The position numbers and the translations under genes were made by a program. A stretch of DNA of 46,029 bases from Mesorhizobium amorphae. Lineage in GTDB: Bacteria; Pseudomonadota; Alphaproteobacteria; Rhizobiales; Rhizobiaceae. The DNA lies in assembly GCF_014843845.1 (NCBI RefSeq), contig NZ_JHQS01000002.1, positions 1-46,029 on the forward strand. The letters run 5' to 3'. The notes below the pieces were generated by a model, which ran no database searches, was not told the origin of the DNA, and worked only from the letters and a program-made list of their open reading frames with translations. This document shows positions 1 through 7,826 of this stretch, one piece after another. Numbering within the stretch: position 1 is the first letter of the stretch; every line of letters begins with the position of its first letter.

Positions 1-1
1 C

Positions 2-592
2 GAAACGATCCAGGAAACATGTGACAAGTTGGAGAAGTCGCATGCTGCCCTGAAAGAGGCGCACGACCGGATCAACTTCGTAACCAGCCACGATCAGATG
101 ACGGGGCTCCTTAGCCGCGGTGAATTCATCGCAAGGATGGACAGAAGCCGCGATGAAGGAGAATGCGACACGCTTCTCCTGATCGATCCAGATCACTTCT
201 CCTCGATCAATGACGAGCACGGACATTCCAAGGGTGACGAGGCTCTGGTTCGGATCGCGAAGGCGCTCGTCTATACGACCCGCCCAGGCGACTCAATTGG
301 CCGCCTTGGTGGGGAAGAGTTTGGGGTCTTGCTACGCGACGTGCGCAAAGAGCAGGCGATTACCATAGCGGAGAACATCCGTCGGCTTGTCGAAGGGGGG
401 CCTTGGGTCAAAGGGCAACAAAATGGCGTGAGGGTGACTGTCAGCATCGGCGGTGCGGAAATCCCTCATAATGCAGATCCTCAGGATGTCCTCCGTGCTG
501 CGGGGCGGTGCGTATTTGCAGCGAAACAACGTGGGCGGAACCGCGTTTCGTTCGACCATGAGGCAGCCAAGTTGCGAGTCATAACGCCGTAG
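2..592 (+). CDS. GGDEF-domain diguanylate cyclase, 5' end outside window
   Basis: The reading frame is open to the left edge, so the N-terminus is missing; the TTG at 29 is only an internal in-frame codon. The visible protein has a short charged helical lead-in and then a complete GGDEF domain. The signature is GGEEF, and an RPGD sequence lies five residues before it, matching the RxxD inhibitory I-site that binds cyclic di-GMP. By family, the enzyme condenses two GTP into c-di-GMP, which commonly controls EPS production and motility in rhizobia. The GGEEF form is normally active. The sensor domain is not visible, so the input signal is unknown. It lies 5 kb from the EPS genes and a link is only suggestive. 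Confidence 0.92.
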   Translation, partial: ETIQETCDKLEKSHAALKEAHDRINFVTSHDQMTGLLSRGEFIARMDRSRDEGECDTLLLIDPDHFSSINDEHGHSKGDEALVRIAKALVYTTRPGDSIGRLGGEEFGVLLRDVRKEQAITIAENIRRLVEGGPWVKGQQNGVRVTVSIGGAEIPHNADPQDVLRAAGRCVFAAKQRGRNRVSFDHEAAKLRVITP

Positions 593-612
593 CCGATCTG
601 GCTTGGGAACTG

Positions 613-768
613 ATGGAAAAAGCACTCGGTGGTCTGGTTGTGCTGACAGTTTTAGGCGCGGCGGTGGCCGTTGGCGCGATGTTCGCTACTTCAATCGCGG
701 TCCTCTACCATGGGCCTGTACGAGTGCCTTTATTTCACCGAAACAGGCATGGATTTGATTTATTCTAA
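613..768 (+). CDS. Small single-pass membrane protein (51 aa), hypothetical
   Basis: An ATG ORF begins 21 bases after the GGDEF stop, encoding about 51 residues. Residues 5-31 are a continuous hydrophobic stretch rich in Ala, Val and Leu, followed by a basic tail ending in HGFDLF. A GGGA stretch just upstream could act as a weak ribosome site. I do not recognise a family. Its position directly behind the cyclase suggests co-transcription. A competing ORF in another frame (671-937) has low-complexity composition and a TTG start, so I prefer this one. Confidence 0.4.
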   Translation: MEKALGGLVVLTVLGAAVAVGAMFATSIAVLYHGPVRVPLFHRNRHGFDLF

Positions 769-887
769 GACAGGCTACGAGCGGTTTATCACCGTTGGCA
801 TGCGGGTGCGCCAGGTTCCGTTTCCGCCAGCGATTGTAGGCGCCGCCCTGCCTTCAGCGCTTGTTACCGTAGGGGAAGAAATTCATG

Positions 888-898
888 GTGCAACGCAC
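888..898 (+). promoter_or_regulatory. Possible PhaR-type operator upstream of the phasin gene
   Basis: The sequence GTGCAACGCAC is an inverted repeat of GTGC/GCAC with a 3-base spacer, about 80 bases before the phasin start. PhaR (AniA), the repressor of phasin genes in PHA-producing alphaproteobacteria, binds TGC-spacer-GCA type sites. The match is short and could be chance. Confidence 0.25.
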
Positions 899-977
899 AA
901 AAATGTTGCTATTGGGTTGTGCCAGTTTCATAAATGAACGAGGCGTTTTTGGGGGTGTCCACTGAAGGATGGAAACT

Positions 978-1439
978 ATGTCCACCACGGAAAAAACCCC
1001 TGATACCATTGAAGGCACCGCCTTACCGGCCTTCGATCCGTCCAAGGCTACGGCCGAGTTCCGCGCTGCCGCTGAAAAGGGCGTAGAACAGTCAAAAGAA
1101 GTTCTTGCCAAATTCAAGGCGGGTTCTGAAGACGCCCAGAAGGCTCTCGAGTCGAGCTTCGAAACCGCCAAAGCCGTTGGCAGTGATCTGTCGCTGAAGA
1201 CAATTGCCGTTCTGCGCGCCAATACTGAAGCCGCCTTCTCGCACTTTGAAGCCCTAGTTGCCGTTAAGTCGCCTTCCGAATTCGTTGAACTGCAGACCGC
1301 CTTCGTCCGCAAGCAGGTGGAATCGGCCGTCGAGCAGGCCAAGGAACTCCAGGCCGTCACGACCAAAGCCGTCGAGGACGTATCCAAGCCGATCAAGTCC
1401 GCCTTCGATAAGGCGATCAAGGAACTCAAAGTCGCCTAG
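978..1439 (+). CDS. Phasin family protein
   Basis: A protein of about 153 residues, largely helical and rich in Ala, Lys and Glu, with the typical phasin pattern: a short disordered N-terminus, then amphipathic helices with FRAAAEKGVEQSKE-like and VELQTAFVRKQVE-like segments. Phasins coat polyhydroxyalkanoate granules and limit granule coalescence. Two ATGs occur, at 969 and 978. The AAGGA at 964-968 is too close to the first and well spaced for the second, so I choose 978. It is monocistronic and followed by strong hairpins. No PHA synthesis genes are in the window. Confidence 0.92.
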   Translation: MSTTEKTPDTIEGTALPAFDPSKATAEFRAAAEKGVEQSKEVLAKFKAGSEDAQKALESSFETAKAVGSDLSLKTIAVLRANTEAAFSHFEALVAVKSPSEFVELQTAFVRKQVESAVEQAKELQAVTTKAVEDVSKPIKSAFDKAIKELKVA

Positions 1440-1468
1440 CTTTTTCTTGGGCGGAGCCTTGGTCGCTA

Positions 1469-1615
1469 GCCGCACCTGATTTGCCGCACCACCATTTTTC
1501 TTCCCTGCTACCTTGCCGCACCACCTCACCCCTAAAGGGGCGGGGTGGTAGTGCGGCAGAATATGCGTGGGTAGTTTGCCGCACTTGCCGCACCACTAGT
1601 TTTCAGGGTGCGGCA
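1469..1615. repeat. Seven copies of a GCCGCACC motif forming two hairpins
   Basis: The motif (T)TGCCGCAC(C) occurs in direct orientation at 1469, 1481, 1513, 1576 and 1585, and inverted at 1552 and 1607. The 1513-1558 pair encloses CCACCTCACCCC-TAAA-GGGGCGGGGTGG, giving a stem of about 19 pairs with one mismatch, one wobble and a 3-base bulge. The 1586-1594 / 1607-1615 pair forms a perfect 9-bp stem. There is no U-tract. It may end phasin transcription or be a REP/BIME-like mobile palindromic element. Confidence 0.6.
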
Positions 1616-1959
1616 GAACGGCGGCGATGTACTTTTTGAGCATTCGTTTGCTGTCCGGCCGGGTTTCAATAGTGAAATGGCCGGTGGCAATCCACGCCTT
1701 GAGCATTTTCATCGGTATCGATACCGAGAAGTTCTGCCGGCCTTTAGCCCGTCGGAGGCTGTAGTCATTCGTCGCTGAGAAAGCCCGCTTCCATCAAAAG
1801 GGAACGCAATTCAGAGTGGTAGCGTTCTATAGGCGACGGCGTTATGTGGGGCTGTGTAATGAACTCTCTTCGTGAAAAGCCTACTCTGGTGTTCCACACA
1901 GAGGCGGAACGCCACGCCCGTCTCGAAAAGAACGCCCCATCAAAGCTGGGATCAAACAT
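1609..1959 (-). pseudogene. Unrecognised minus-strand remnant, two frames
   Basis: Two overlapping minus-strand frames look like pieces of one gene. The upstream piece (from 1959) ends in SLLMEAGFLSDE at 1765. The next frame reads on through SVSIPMKMLKAWIATGHF and ends at 1609 with HPEN. Neither has a convincing start or ribosome site, and one frameshift would join them. I do not recognise the family. Composition looks coding in the last 50 residues. Confidence 0.2.
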
Positions 1960-2320
1960 CTAGCTGGGTCGTTTTGACAGTTTTCGGTGCGCGGGGCCAT
2001 ACGGAACCATGCGGGAAGACTTCTGATTTTTGCCCACGAAAAACACAATTAAATCAAAGATTTGAATATGTCCTCCGGGCCTACCAATTTCATTTTGGGC
2101 GGAAAGAAGCAGGATGGTGCGTAGAGTCGACATTGTATGAGGATGTCACTATATAGCGGCGGCTTCGACCGCGTACCTCTGGTTGTGCCCACGAAGCAGC
2201 AGTGAATGTGCTACGTATTGTGATACCTAATGTGATACAAATCGGTGGCTACAGCCAGGAAAAAGCGAATAGAAACAATTACGTAGGGCCGCAAGCAATC
2301 CCAGCCAACGGTACCATCGA
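1960..2320. other. Gene-free stretch
   Basis: About 360 bases without a supported gene. It is AT-richer than the surroundings around 2040-2070. Two TGTGATAC repeats sit about 12 bases apart near 2219-2240. I see no RNA gene or recognisable recombination site. The plus ORF at 1872-2156 has no coding character. Confidence 0.4.
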
Positions 2321-2323
2321 CTT

Positions 2324-2581
2324 CTTCTGCTTCACGGCGGATCGCCCAGGGGTGCGGAGTTGATCGTGGCCAAATGGGCTCACAATCGCAAGGTCCCGCA
2401 AATCGCGTTCAAGCCTGACTGGACCAGGCACGCCAAGGCAGCTCCCTCCAAACGCAATGACGCCATGCTCGACACGCTGCCAATCGGCGTCATCCATTTC
2501 CCTGACACCGGCATTCGGGACAACCTTGCGGACAAGGCCCGCAGGCTGGGGATCCCGGTCATGAAGTTCGGTGTCGCATAG
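2324..2581 (+). pseudogene. DUF2493 (SLOG-family, YspA-like) protein, C-terminal fragment
   Basis: From about 2324 the frame reads LLLLHGGSPRGAELIVAKWA and continues through FKPDWTRHAKAAP, KRNDAML and DKARRLGIPV to a stop at 2581. This matches the conserved C-terminal half of DUF2493 proteins (cpYpsA-related SLOG family, predicted nucleotide-ligand binding, frequent on plasmids and integrative elements). The N-terminal half, normally over 100 residues, is absent: upstream the frame loses homology. There is no start codon of its own except the internal TTG at 2360. I call it a decayed fragment, possibly left by a mobile element. Confidence 0.6.
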
Positions 2582-2848
2582 AGGCGCCGTGGCCAGACGC
2601 CAGCATGCTCGTCGACAATTGCATCCGTCCGAGACGCAGATATCGGCCATGGCATTTCGTGATGCGACTGCGATGCATGAGAGCAGGCGAGCTCGTGCTT
2701 CATATCTCAGCGACTCCTGGAACCGAACGTGTGATCCGACACCGCGTTCATGAGCGCAATTCCTTGGTCCACCCGAGGGCCTGATGCCATCAACCCGTAA
2801 GGGGTCGGACTACGCAAAGCGTGCCGCCGTTGCGGCTTCGCCTTCACG

Positions 2849-3100
2849 GTGAAAGGAAGCCTGCCCGACCGCATTGTCCGCGTCTCGGCCGGTCCATGGA
2901 CCTCGGCCTTCGTTTCAGCCTATATCGGCGAGATCTGGACGGTCGATGACGGCACATAAGGGTGGAATTCGTCACCACCACCGACCGGGTCGACATCGGC
3001 CGCCGTGCCGCCGACATCGGCATCCGCAGCGAGCGCCCGACTGAGCAGTGGCTGGCCGGCCGTCAGAGCGGCAAGGTCGCTCACGGAGAAGCGCCAAAGC
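2849..3100 (+). pseudogene. LysR-type regulator, effector-domain fragment with frameshift
   Basis: One frame (to the TAA at 2957-2959) encodes GSLPDRIVRVSAGPWTSAF followed by SAYIGEIW. A different frame beginning at 2962 continues with EFVTTTDRVDIGRRAADIG, then IRSERPTEQWLAGRQSG. Together these are the start of a LysR substrate-binding domain of the type seen in short rhizobial LysR proteins. The DNA-binding N-terminus is absent and the C-terminal half is lost. A frameshift near 2957-2962 confirms decay. Confidence 0.6.
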
Positions 3101-3210
3101 TGGCCAAGAAGCCAGCGCTATACTTTCGATCGGCATGTGCTTCGCGCAGATGCTTTGCGCTTTCGACCAACCCAGGCGCGCGGGCGTTCCGCGCGCCAAA
3201 GGAGACGATC

Positions 3211-3366
3211 ATGTTGTATGAACTTCGACACCGTCTTGCCCGCTGGCTTGCCTATCGCCAGACGATTGCGAGCTTGAGGCAGGTCCCGGACAGCACATTG
3301 GCGGATGCTGGCATTTCTCGCGAAGAGATCCGCGAGCGTGCCCGCCACGCCAGCCTGCTTCGTTGA
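3211..3366 (+). CDS. DUF1127 (YjiS-like) small protein
   Basis: 51 residues starting at ATG 3211, preceded by AAAGGAG at 7-base spacing, a strong ribosome site. The N-terminal half is arginine-rich and amphipathic (LRHRLARWLAYRQT). The C-terminal half has the family signature LxxVPDSTLADAGISREEIR. Small DUF1127 proteins in rhizobia and Agrobacterium are linked to phosphate, carbon and RNA turnover phenotypes. The longer frame from 2962 merely fuses the LysR relic to this gene and should not be used. It is intact although surrounded by relics. Confidence 0.88.
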   Translation: MLYELRHRLARWLAYRQTIASLRQVPDSTLADAGISREEIRERARHASLLR

Positions 3367-3576
3367 AATGATGGAGGCGGGTCACGACCGTCGAAACCGC
3401 AATACCGATCCTACGCAAATTCCTCGACGGCGGTGTTGCTGCGGGGCGCGGCGACGCCAAAAGGATAGATAATGCGGCCGCTGTGGCGAGAAGCGACGGC
3501 CTGTCAGCGAGCAGACTACGCTAGCTCCGCTCAGAAATTTCTACCCAACATTCCGCTGCTCCATTAGACTTTACTA
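3367..3576. other. Intergenic, no gene seen
   Basis: About 210 bases with no supported ORF. A NotI site and some GC-rich sequence occur near 3470. It should contain the promoter of the DUF982 gene at 3577, but I see no clear -35/-10 pair. Confidence 0.4.
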
Positions 3577-3831
3577 ATGTCTACCCTCTCGTTCAGCCCC
3601 AAGGTCCCTGTGAAGACCAATGCCGGTCACCGACTTCTGATCAGCAACGTCCAGGCTGCGTCCAAGGAACTCCTGACATGGACCGAGCGTGGCCCGCACT
3701 GGAACCGAGCGGCACGCGTTTGCACCGCCGCCCTGACCGGCAACGCGACTCCGCAGGAGGCCAGGAGGTGCTTCAGGATTGCCGCCATAGAGAATGGTCG
3801 CCTCCTTCCCCGCATTGAAGAGGAAAACTGA
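3577..3831 (+). CDS. DUF982 domain-containing protein
   Basis: 84 residues. The frame has the order typical of DUF982: VPVKTNAGHRLLISNVQAASKELL, then a WTERGPHWNRAARVCTAAL segment and a short helix ending in AIENGRLL. DUF982 proteins are small, almost restricted to rhizobia, commonly in many paralogues, and of unknown function. The first ATG at 3577 gives normal family length. No obvious ribosome site precedes it. It is intact, unlike its left neighbours. Confidence 0.8.
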   Translation: MSTLSFSPKVPVKTNAGHRLLISNVQAASKELLTWTERGPHWNRAARVCTAALTGNATPQEARRCFRIAAIENGRLLPRIEEEN

Positions 3832-4555
3832 ACACCTGTGCCGCCTCTGCCACCTTCGTCGGTCGCTTTCTGGCACCATGGTTGGTTACGACGTTGGCAG
3901 TGCTGACGAACAACTGCGAGGCAAGGGGAGAGCGACATAGCCCTAAAACAGGGGGAAAACTGCGCCGCGGCTTTCTTAAGGAGTTGCTAATATTAGTATT
4001 GACGCTTAGCCGGCTTTGCCACCCTAGCCGGTTAGGCCCGGCGTTCACGCAGTTCTACCCCAACAGACTGTCGGGCCGCTGCGGGGACCGTTGTGCCAGC
4101 TGGGAACCGCCGACAAGCCCGGTTCGGCTTTCTCCCGCAGGAGGCTGGATCGCGTGGCAGCAAGAGCAAGCCCTCAGACGATCCGGCAGATCGTGTCGAC
4201 GATCTCATTTCATCCATCCGCAAGCGCCGTGGTGCTCTCAAGAAAACGCAAGCATTGCCGCCGCACAGGCACGTTGACGATTTCAGCAGTAGGTAGTGGG
4301 GATTGCAGCATCCTAAACGGGATCCTGCTACATTCCCCCATGGCCGTCCGAATAGTGGTTGTCCTGGCGCATCTTTTTCGCCTTCGCCTACGGATTCGCA
4401 AAACTCGTCGAGCGTTATGGCGGCGCTAGGATCAGCCGTCACCCTGTGAACAATGGTCATTGTCCGATTGCGCGAGGCCAGATGCGCCGCCTGCAAAGTA
4501 GCGATACGCCCATCTGTTCCACGCCGAAACCGAAGCGCTGTTCGCTCGTAGAAGA
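3832..4555. other. Gene-poor stretch, no confident gene
   Basis: Several overlapping frames of 60-150 codons occur on both strands but none has a family match I recognise. The least random are a plus-strand tail ending at 4296 (RVDDLISSIRKRRGALKKT region) and a minus-strand stretch near 4380-4460 (HRVTADPSAAITLDEF). Either could be a relic of a small rhizobial gene. Neither has a good start. Confidence 0.3.
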
Positions 4556-4605
4556 TGGCCGGCGCCCCGTTGGGCGGGGGGCTTTGGGGTAAAGGGCGCC
4601 GGCCA
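4556..4605. terminator. Perfect 12-bp inverted repeat (hairpin)
   Basis: TGGCCGGCGCCC at 4556-4567 is repeated inverted at 4594-4605 with a 26-base GC-rich loop. The stem is strong enough to act as a transcription terminator on either strand, but there is no U-tract. Alternatively it is a mobile palindromic repeat. Confidence 0.5.
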
Positions 4606-4744
4606 GGCGGGCAATCAGGTCCGCCGCCTGAGCAAGCTAACAGACGAGCCGCCGTCGCGTATAGACGTGATGCGGAGTTGACCGTCGAACGCTTGAGCCT
4701 GGGCGGGTAAGCCCGTCGGATTCAGTCCGGCATATCACCAAGTG

Positions 4745-5020
4745 CCGCTCAGCGGTGCGGCCATTCAAATCCAGTTGCCAAGCGCACCTTAGCCAGATCG
4801 ACCGTCACAAGTCGGCCCAAGGTTCAAGGTCACTTTGCCAGCGGCATCATCGATGCGCGTGACTTCCTATCAGCTCAATGTTCTGACCCTTCTTGGCCAT
4901 GCGGTCTGCTACCAAGTGCGGGAAGTCATATGAAGGGACCGCCACGCTGACGCGGTCGTCATCCATGCGCTGCAACACGGCGGCGATTATCGACATGTCG
5001 TCGCCAATGCCAATGCCTCG
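4745..5020 (-). pseudogene. Unrecognised minus-strand gene relic with two frameshifts
   Basis: A minus-strand frame reads RGIGIGDDMSIIAAVLQRMD, then VSVAVPSYDFPHLVADRMA and GQNIELIG. It must shift frame to continue as VTRIDDAAGKVTLNLGP, and shift again for VTVDLAKVRLATGFEW before a stop near 4745. The three pieces join into one plausible protein. I do not know the family. The ELIG-VT-IDD-GKV core resembles the small ORF at 44767-44919 on the opposite flank of the EPS locus. Confidence 0.3.
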
Positions 5021-5209
5021 TTTCGATTTGCGTTTGGTTGTGATGCGTCGATTTCCAGCGGCGGCGTGTGTCCCGGCTGCTCGCCTCCGCAGGTCGCGCC
5101 AGCCGACGGCCTGGCCACGAACCGGGCAGCAGTGGAAATGTCGCTCTCATGCTTCAAGGGCTCACCATGACGCGTGCCGCCGATCGGCGGCCCAAGATCC
5201 GAGAGTTGG

Positions 5210-5398
5210 TCATGTTCCCGGCAAAGCCTGCGCGGCCTTGGTTAGGGTCGCCCTATTGTTGCCGTGCTGGCGGATCAGCTCGCGCACCTGTTCTGGTGTG
5301 ATGTTGTTTTGCAGCGCGAAAAATTTCACCTCATACTCGTCATCCGCAGAGATCTGCTTGCGGTCCCGGAAGTCGCGTTTGCTTTTGTCGTCTGCCAT
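5210..5398 (-). CDS. DUF3606 domain-containing protein
   Basis: 62 residues, reading MADDKSKRDFRDRKQISADD, then EYEVKFFALQNNITPEQVRELI and a small helical end. This is the standard DUF3606 layout, a small family common in rhizobia and other Proteobacteria with unknown function. AAGGAG lies 9 bases before the ATG, a strong ribosome site. It is intact and monocistronic. In several rhizobia such genes sit near stress and DNA-repair functions, fitting the LigD relic beside it, but this is only context. Confidence 0.85.
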   Translation of the reverse strand: MADDKSKRDFRDRKQISADDEYEVKFFALQNNITPEQVRELIRQHGNNRATLTKAAQALPGT

Positions 5399-5477
5399 GT
5401 CGGCTGCTCCTTAAAATTTGCAGAAAATTGCTATGTTCGCTCTGGCTAATATAAGCCAGCGGCCTACACTCGGATCC

Positions 5478-5605
5478 ATGCGCAGGCGGGCAGGCGCCGG
5501 CACCAGCCGGCTGGAGTTCATTGAGCCGTTGATGCCGACCCTGGTGGAAAACCACCACAGGGTGGCGACTGGATTCATGAGGTGAAGTTCGACGGCTACC
5601 GCTGA
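5478..5605 (+). pseudogene. ATP-dependent DNA ligase LigD, motif I fragment (broken)
   Basis: The frame from ATG 5478 encodes a GAGTSRLEFIEPLMPTLVE segment. A neighbouring frame then continues as KPPQGGDWIHEVKFDGYR and stops at 5605. This is the entry to the ligase domain of LigD, including KxDG motif I with the AMP-accepting lysine (EVKFDG). A frameshift near 5550 and the stop after GYR make it non-functional. LigD works with Ku in non-homologous end joining. Later LigD motifs occur in relics at 45.2-46.0 kb on the same strand. Confidence 0.65.
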
Positions 5606-5699
5606 CGGAGGCTGAAACCAATAGTCCAGGCGTTCGAGCGTTCCGGAGGATAGACTACGGAGAAAGTCCTGATTGCACTGCGCGGAAAAGTAGGCCTCA

Positions 5700-6578
5700 A
5701 TGGGCCGTCAAGGAAGGGGCGACGCCATCATAGTGTCGGTTCGGACAGACACGCTACCTGCAACTGTTGAGACGGTGATCGATCCGTCCCGCAAGCGGCG
5801 GCTGATCGACCTTCCCGAGCTTTGGCGATATCGGGAAGTTGTATTCTTCTTGGCCTGGCGCGATTTCAAGGTCAAATACCGCCAGACTTATCTAGGCGTG
5901 CTTTGGGCAATGTTGCAGCCGCTCGTTGCCATGTCGGTCTTCAGCGTCTTCTTTGGCCGACTCGTAGGCATCTCATCAAACGGCGCGCCATACCCGCTGT
6001 TTGTCCTGTGTGGGCTCGTGCCATGGAATTTTTTTTCGCGAGCGGTTGGCAGCATGACGGGCAGTCTTGTCAGCAACCAGGAACTGGTGAAGCGCGTCTA
6101 TTTTCCGCGTCTGATCATTCCCGTGTCCGCTATAGCCGCGTGCCTGACCGATATGATCGTCGGCTTCGCTCTTTTATTCGCCGCGCTGCTGGCATTCGGA
6201 AGCTGGCCGGCACCGCAGGTGCTCTTCCTGCCACTGTTCGTGCTCGTCATGGCAGCGTCGGCGACTGGGCTGGGAGTGGCGCTATCTGCGATCAATGTCC
6301 GCTTTCGCGATGTGGGATATCTCGTGCCGTTCAGCCTCCAGATAGTTCTGTTCATGACCCCGGTTGTCTATCCGGGCAATCTCGTGCCCCCCTTCTGGCG
6401 GCCGCTCTACAGCCTGAACCCTATGGTCGGGGTAGTCGAAGCCGTGCGCTGGAGCGTACTGGGCACGCCCGCCGATTGGGTTATGATCTCGATATCGACC
6501 CTCTCCTCACTGGCCCTTCTCGTTGCCGGACTGGCTATTTTCTCAAAGTCCGAACGCGCGTTTCCGGACCTGATCTGA
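5700..6578 (+). CDS. ABC-2 type polysaccharide exporter permease (Wzm-like)
   Basis: 292 residues with about six membrane segments (roughly 66-88, 97-118, 140-166, 171-196, 205-224, 258-281). The pre-membrane sequence YREVVFFLAWRDFKVKYRQT and the later RDVGYLVPF and LNPMVGVVEAVRW motifs are typical of O-antigen/EPS ABC-2 permeases. With the next gene it should export an undecaprenyl-linked or lipid-linked glycan across the inner membrane. The start is uncertain: ATG 5700 has no clear ribosome site, while GTG 5733 is preceded by GGAAGGGG at a long spacing. Its stop is 3 bases before the ATPase start, so the pair is coupled. Confidence 0.93.
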   Translation: MGRQGRGDAIIVSVRTDTLPATVETVIDPSRKRRLIDLPELWRYREVVFFLAWRDFKVKYRQTYLGVLWAMLQPLVAMSVFSVFFGRLVGISSNGAPYPLFVLCGLVPWNFFSRAVGSMTGSLVSNQELVKRVYFPRLIIPVSAIAACLTDMIVGFALLFAALLAFGSWPAPQVLFLPLFVLVMAASATGLGVALSAINVRFRDVGYLVPFSLQIVLFMTPVVYPGNLVPPFWRPLYSLNPMVGVVEAVRWSVLGTPADWVMISISTLSSLALLVAGLAIFSKSERAFPDLI

Positions 6579-6581
6579 GCA

Positions 6582-7814
6582 ATGACCGACACAGCCATTC
6601 AAGCCACCAATCTCTCCAAGGCCTACAGACTGGGGGTGGCGAACAACAGCTTCCCTACCTTGCGGGACGCGCTGGCCAGCGGCGCAAGGCGAATAATTCA
6701 CGGGGAGCCAGATTTGGGTCGGCGCAACAGTGGAGACGATCAATTCTGGGCCCTGAGGGACGTCTCCTTCGAGGTGCGCACAGGCGAAGTCCTTGCCGTG
6801 ATCGGACCCAACGGCGCGGGAAAGAGCACCATTCTCAAGATACTGGCGCAGATTGTGGAGCCGACTTCCGGTCGCGCGAGGATACGCGGACGGCTGGGAG
6901 CTTTGCTGGAGGTCGGCACGGGGTTCCATGCGGAGCTCACCGGCCGCGAGAACATCTATCTCAACGGAGCGATACTCGGCATGCGGCGCGCCGAGATCAG
7001 ATCCAAGCTCGATGAGATCGTCGATTTCTCCGGCGTCGAGCCGTTTCTCGACACGCCCGTCAAGCGTTACTCAAGCGGTATGTACTTGCGGCTCGCCTTT
7101 GCCGTGGCGGCGCATGTCGAGCCCGACATCCTTGTCGTAGACGAGGTGTTGGCGGTCGGCGATGCGGCATTCCAGAAGAAGTGCATCGGCAAGGTGGGGC
7201 AGATCGCGCAGACTGGCCGCACGGTCATCTTTGTCAGCCACCAGTTGCCCGTGGTCCAGAAACTCTGCAACCGGGCGATCCTTATCGGCGACGGCACGAT
7301 CAAGGCAGACGGCCCCACTGCAAAAGTGATCGAAACTTACCTTCGGACGATCACGGACCAGGCCGCGGAGGATCTCGCCACTCGCGCGGTCCGCTCCGGT
7401 CGCGGGCGGGTTCGCTTGATGGCGATCGAGATCGAAGGCGATACGAGCGTCCCGACCTCCGGCCAGCGCACTCGTTTTCGTTTTCGTGCCGCTGGCGACC
7501 AGTCGCTGGTCGATTGTTCTTTCACAATCTACGATGAGTTCGGTGATGCCGTGACCTCATTCGACTCTGCCGAGCATTCTGACAGCGAGCTCGTCGGCGA
7601 CAGTTTTGTTTGCGAGTTCCAGCCCTTGCTGCTGCGTCCCGGCCGCTATCGCATCAATGCCGCGCTGACATCGCGGGAGGGTGCGCTCGAGGATCACGTC
7701 GAGGGTGCGGCGACCTTCGATGTGCAGCCGGGCGTCCTGGGCGGACGGCTGGTCAATGCAGAGCCAGGGTACGGCAGCATGACGATGCCTCACCGCTGGA
7801 CCAGGGGAACGTAG
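6582..7814 (+). CDS. Polysaccharide ABC transporter ATPase (Wzt-like) with C-terminal glycan-binding-type domain
   Basis: 410 residues. The nucleotide-binding domain (about 5-245) shows Walker A GPNGAGKST (75-83), ABC signature YSSGM (163-167), Walker B ILVVDE (183-188) and a switch histidine in FVSHQ. A C-terminal extension (about 260-395) has the beta-rich pattern of Wzt C-terminal domains, which in known systems recognise the terminal modification of the polymer and couple chain ending to export. Here the exported glycan is unknown. It follows the permease by 3 bases and precedes the pyruvyltransferase by 12, so the three form an operon. Confidence 0.94.
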   Translation: MTDTAIQATNLSKAYRLGVANNSFPTLRDALASGARRIIHGEPDLGRRNSGDDQFWALRDVSFEVRTGEVLAVIGPNGAGKSTILKILAQIVEPTSGRARIRGRLGALLEVGTGFHAELTGRENIYLNGAILGMRRAEIRSKLDEIVDFSGVEPFLDTPVKRYSSGMYLRLAFAVAAHVEPDILVVDEVLAVGDAAFQKKCIGKVGQIAQTGRTVIFVSHQLPVVQKLCNRAILIGDGTIKADGPTAKVIETYLRTITDQAAEDLATRAVRSGRGRVRLMAIEIEGDTSVPTSGQRTRFRFRAAGDQSLVDCSFTIYDEFGDAVTSFDSAEHSDSELVGDSFVCEFQPLLLRPGRYRINAALTSREGALEDHVEGAATFDVQPGVLGGRLVNAEPGYGSMTMPHRWTRGT

Positions 7815-7826
7815 GCTAGGATATCG

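Noticed and set aside
2962..3210. N-terminal extension of the DUF1127 gene
   Set aside because: It is the tail of a LysR relic; a strong ribosome site marks ATG 3211.
5210..5605. A complete Ku/LigD repair cassette beside the DUF3606 gene
   Set aside because: No Ku-like sequence is visible and LigD is only a broken fragment.
5822..7015. 397-codon plus-strand frame
   Set aside because: Shifted frame across the Wzm/Wzt pair; Arg/Ser-rich translation without domains.
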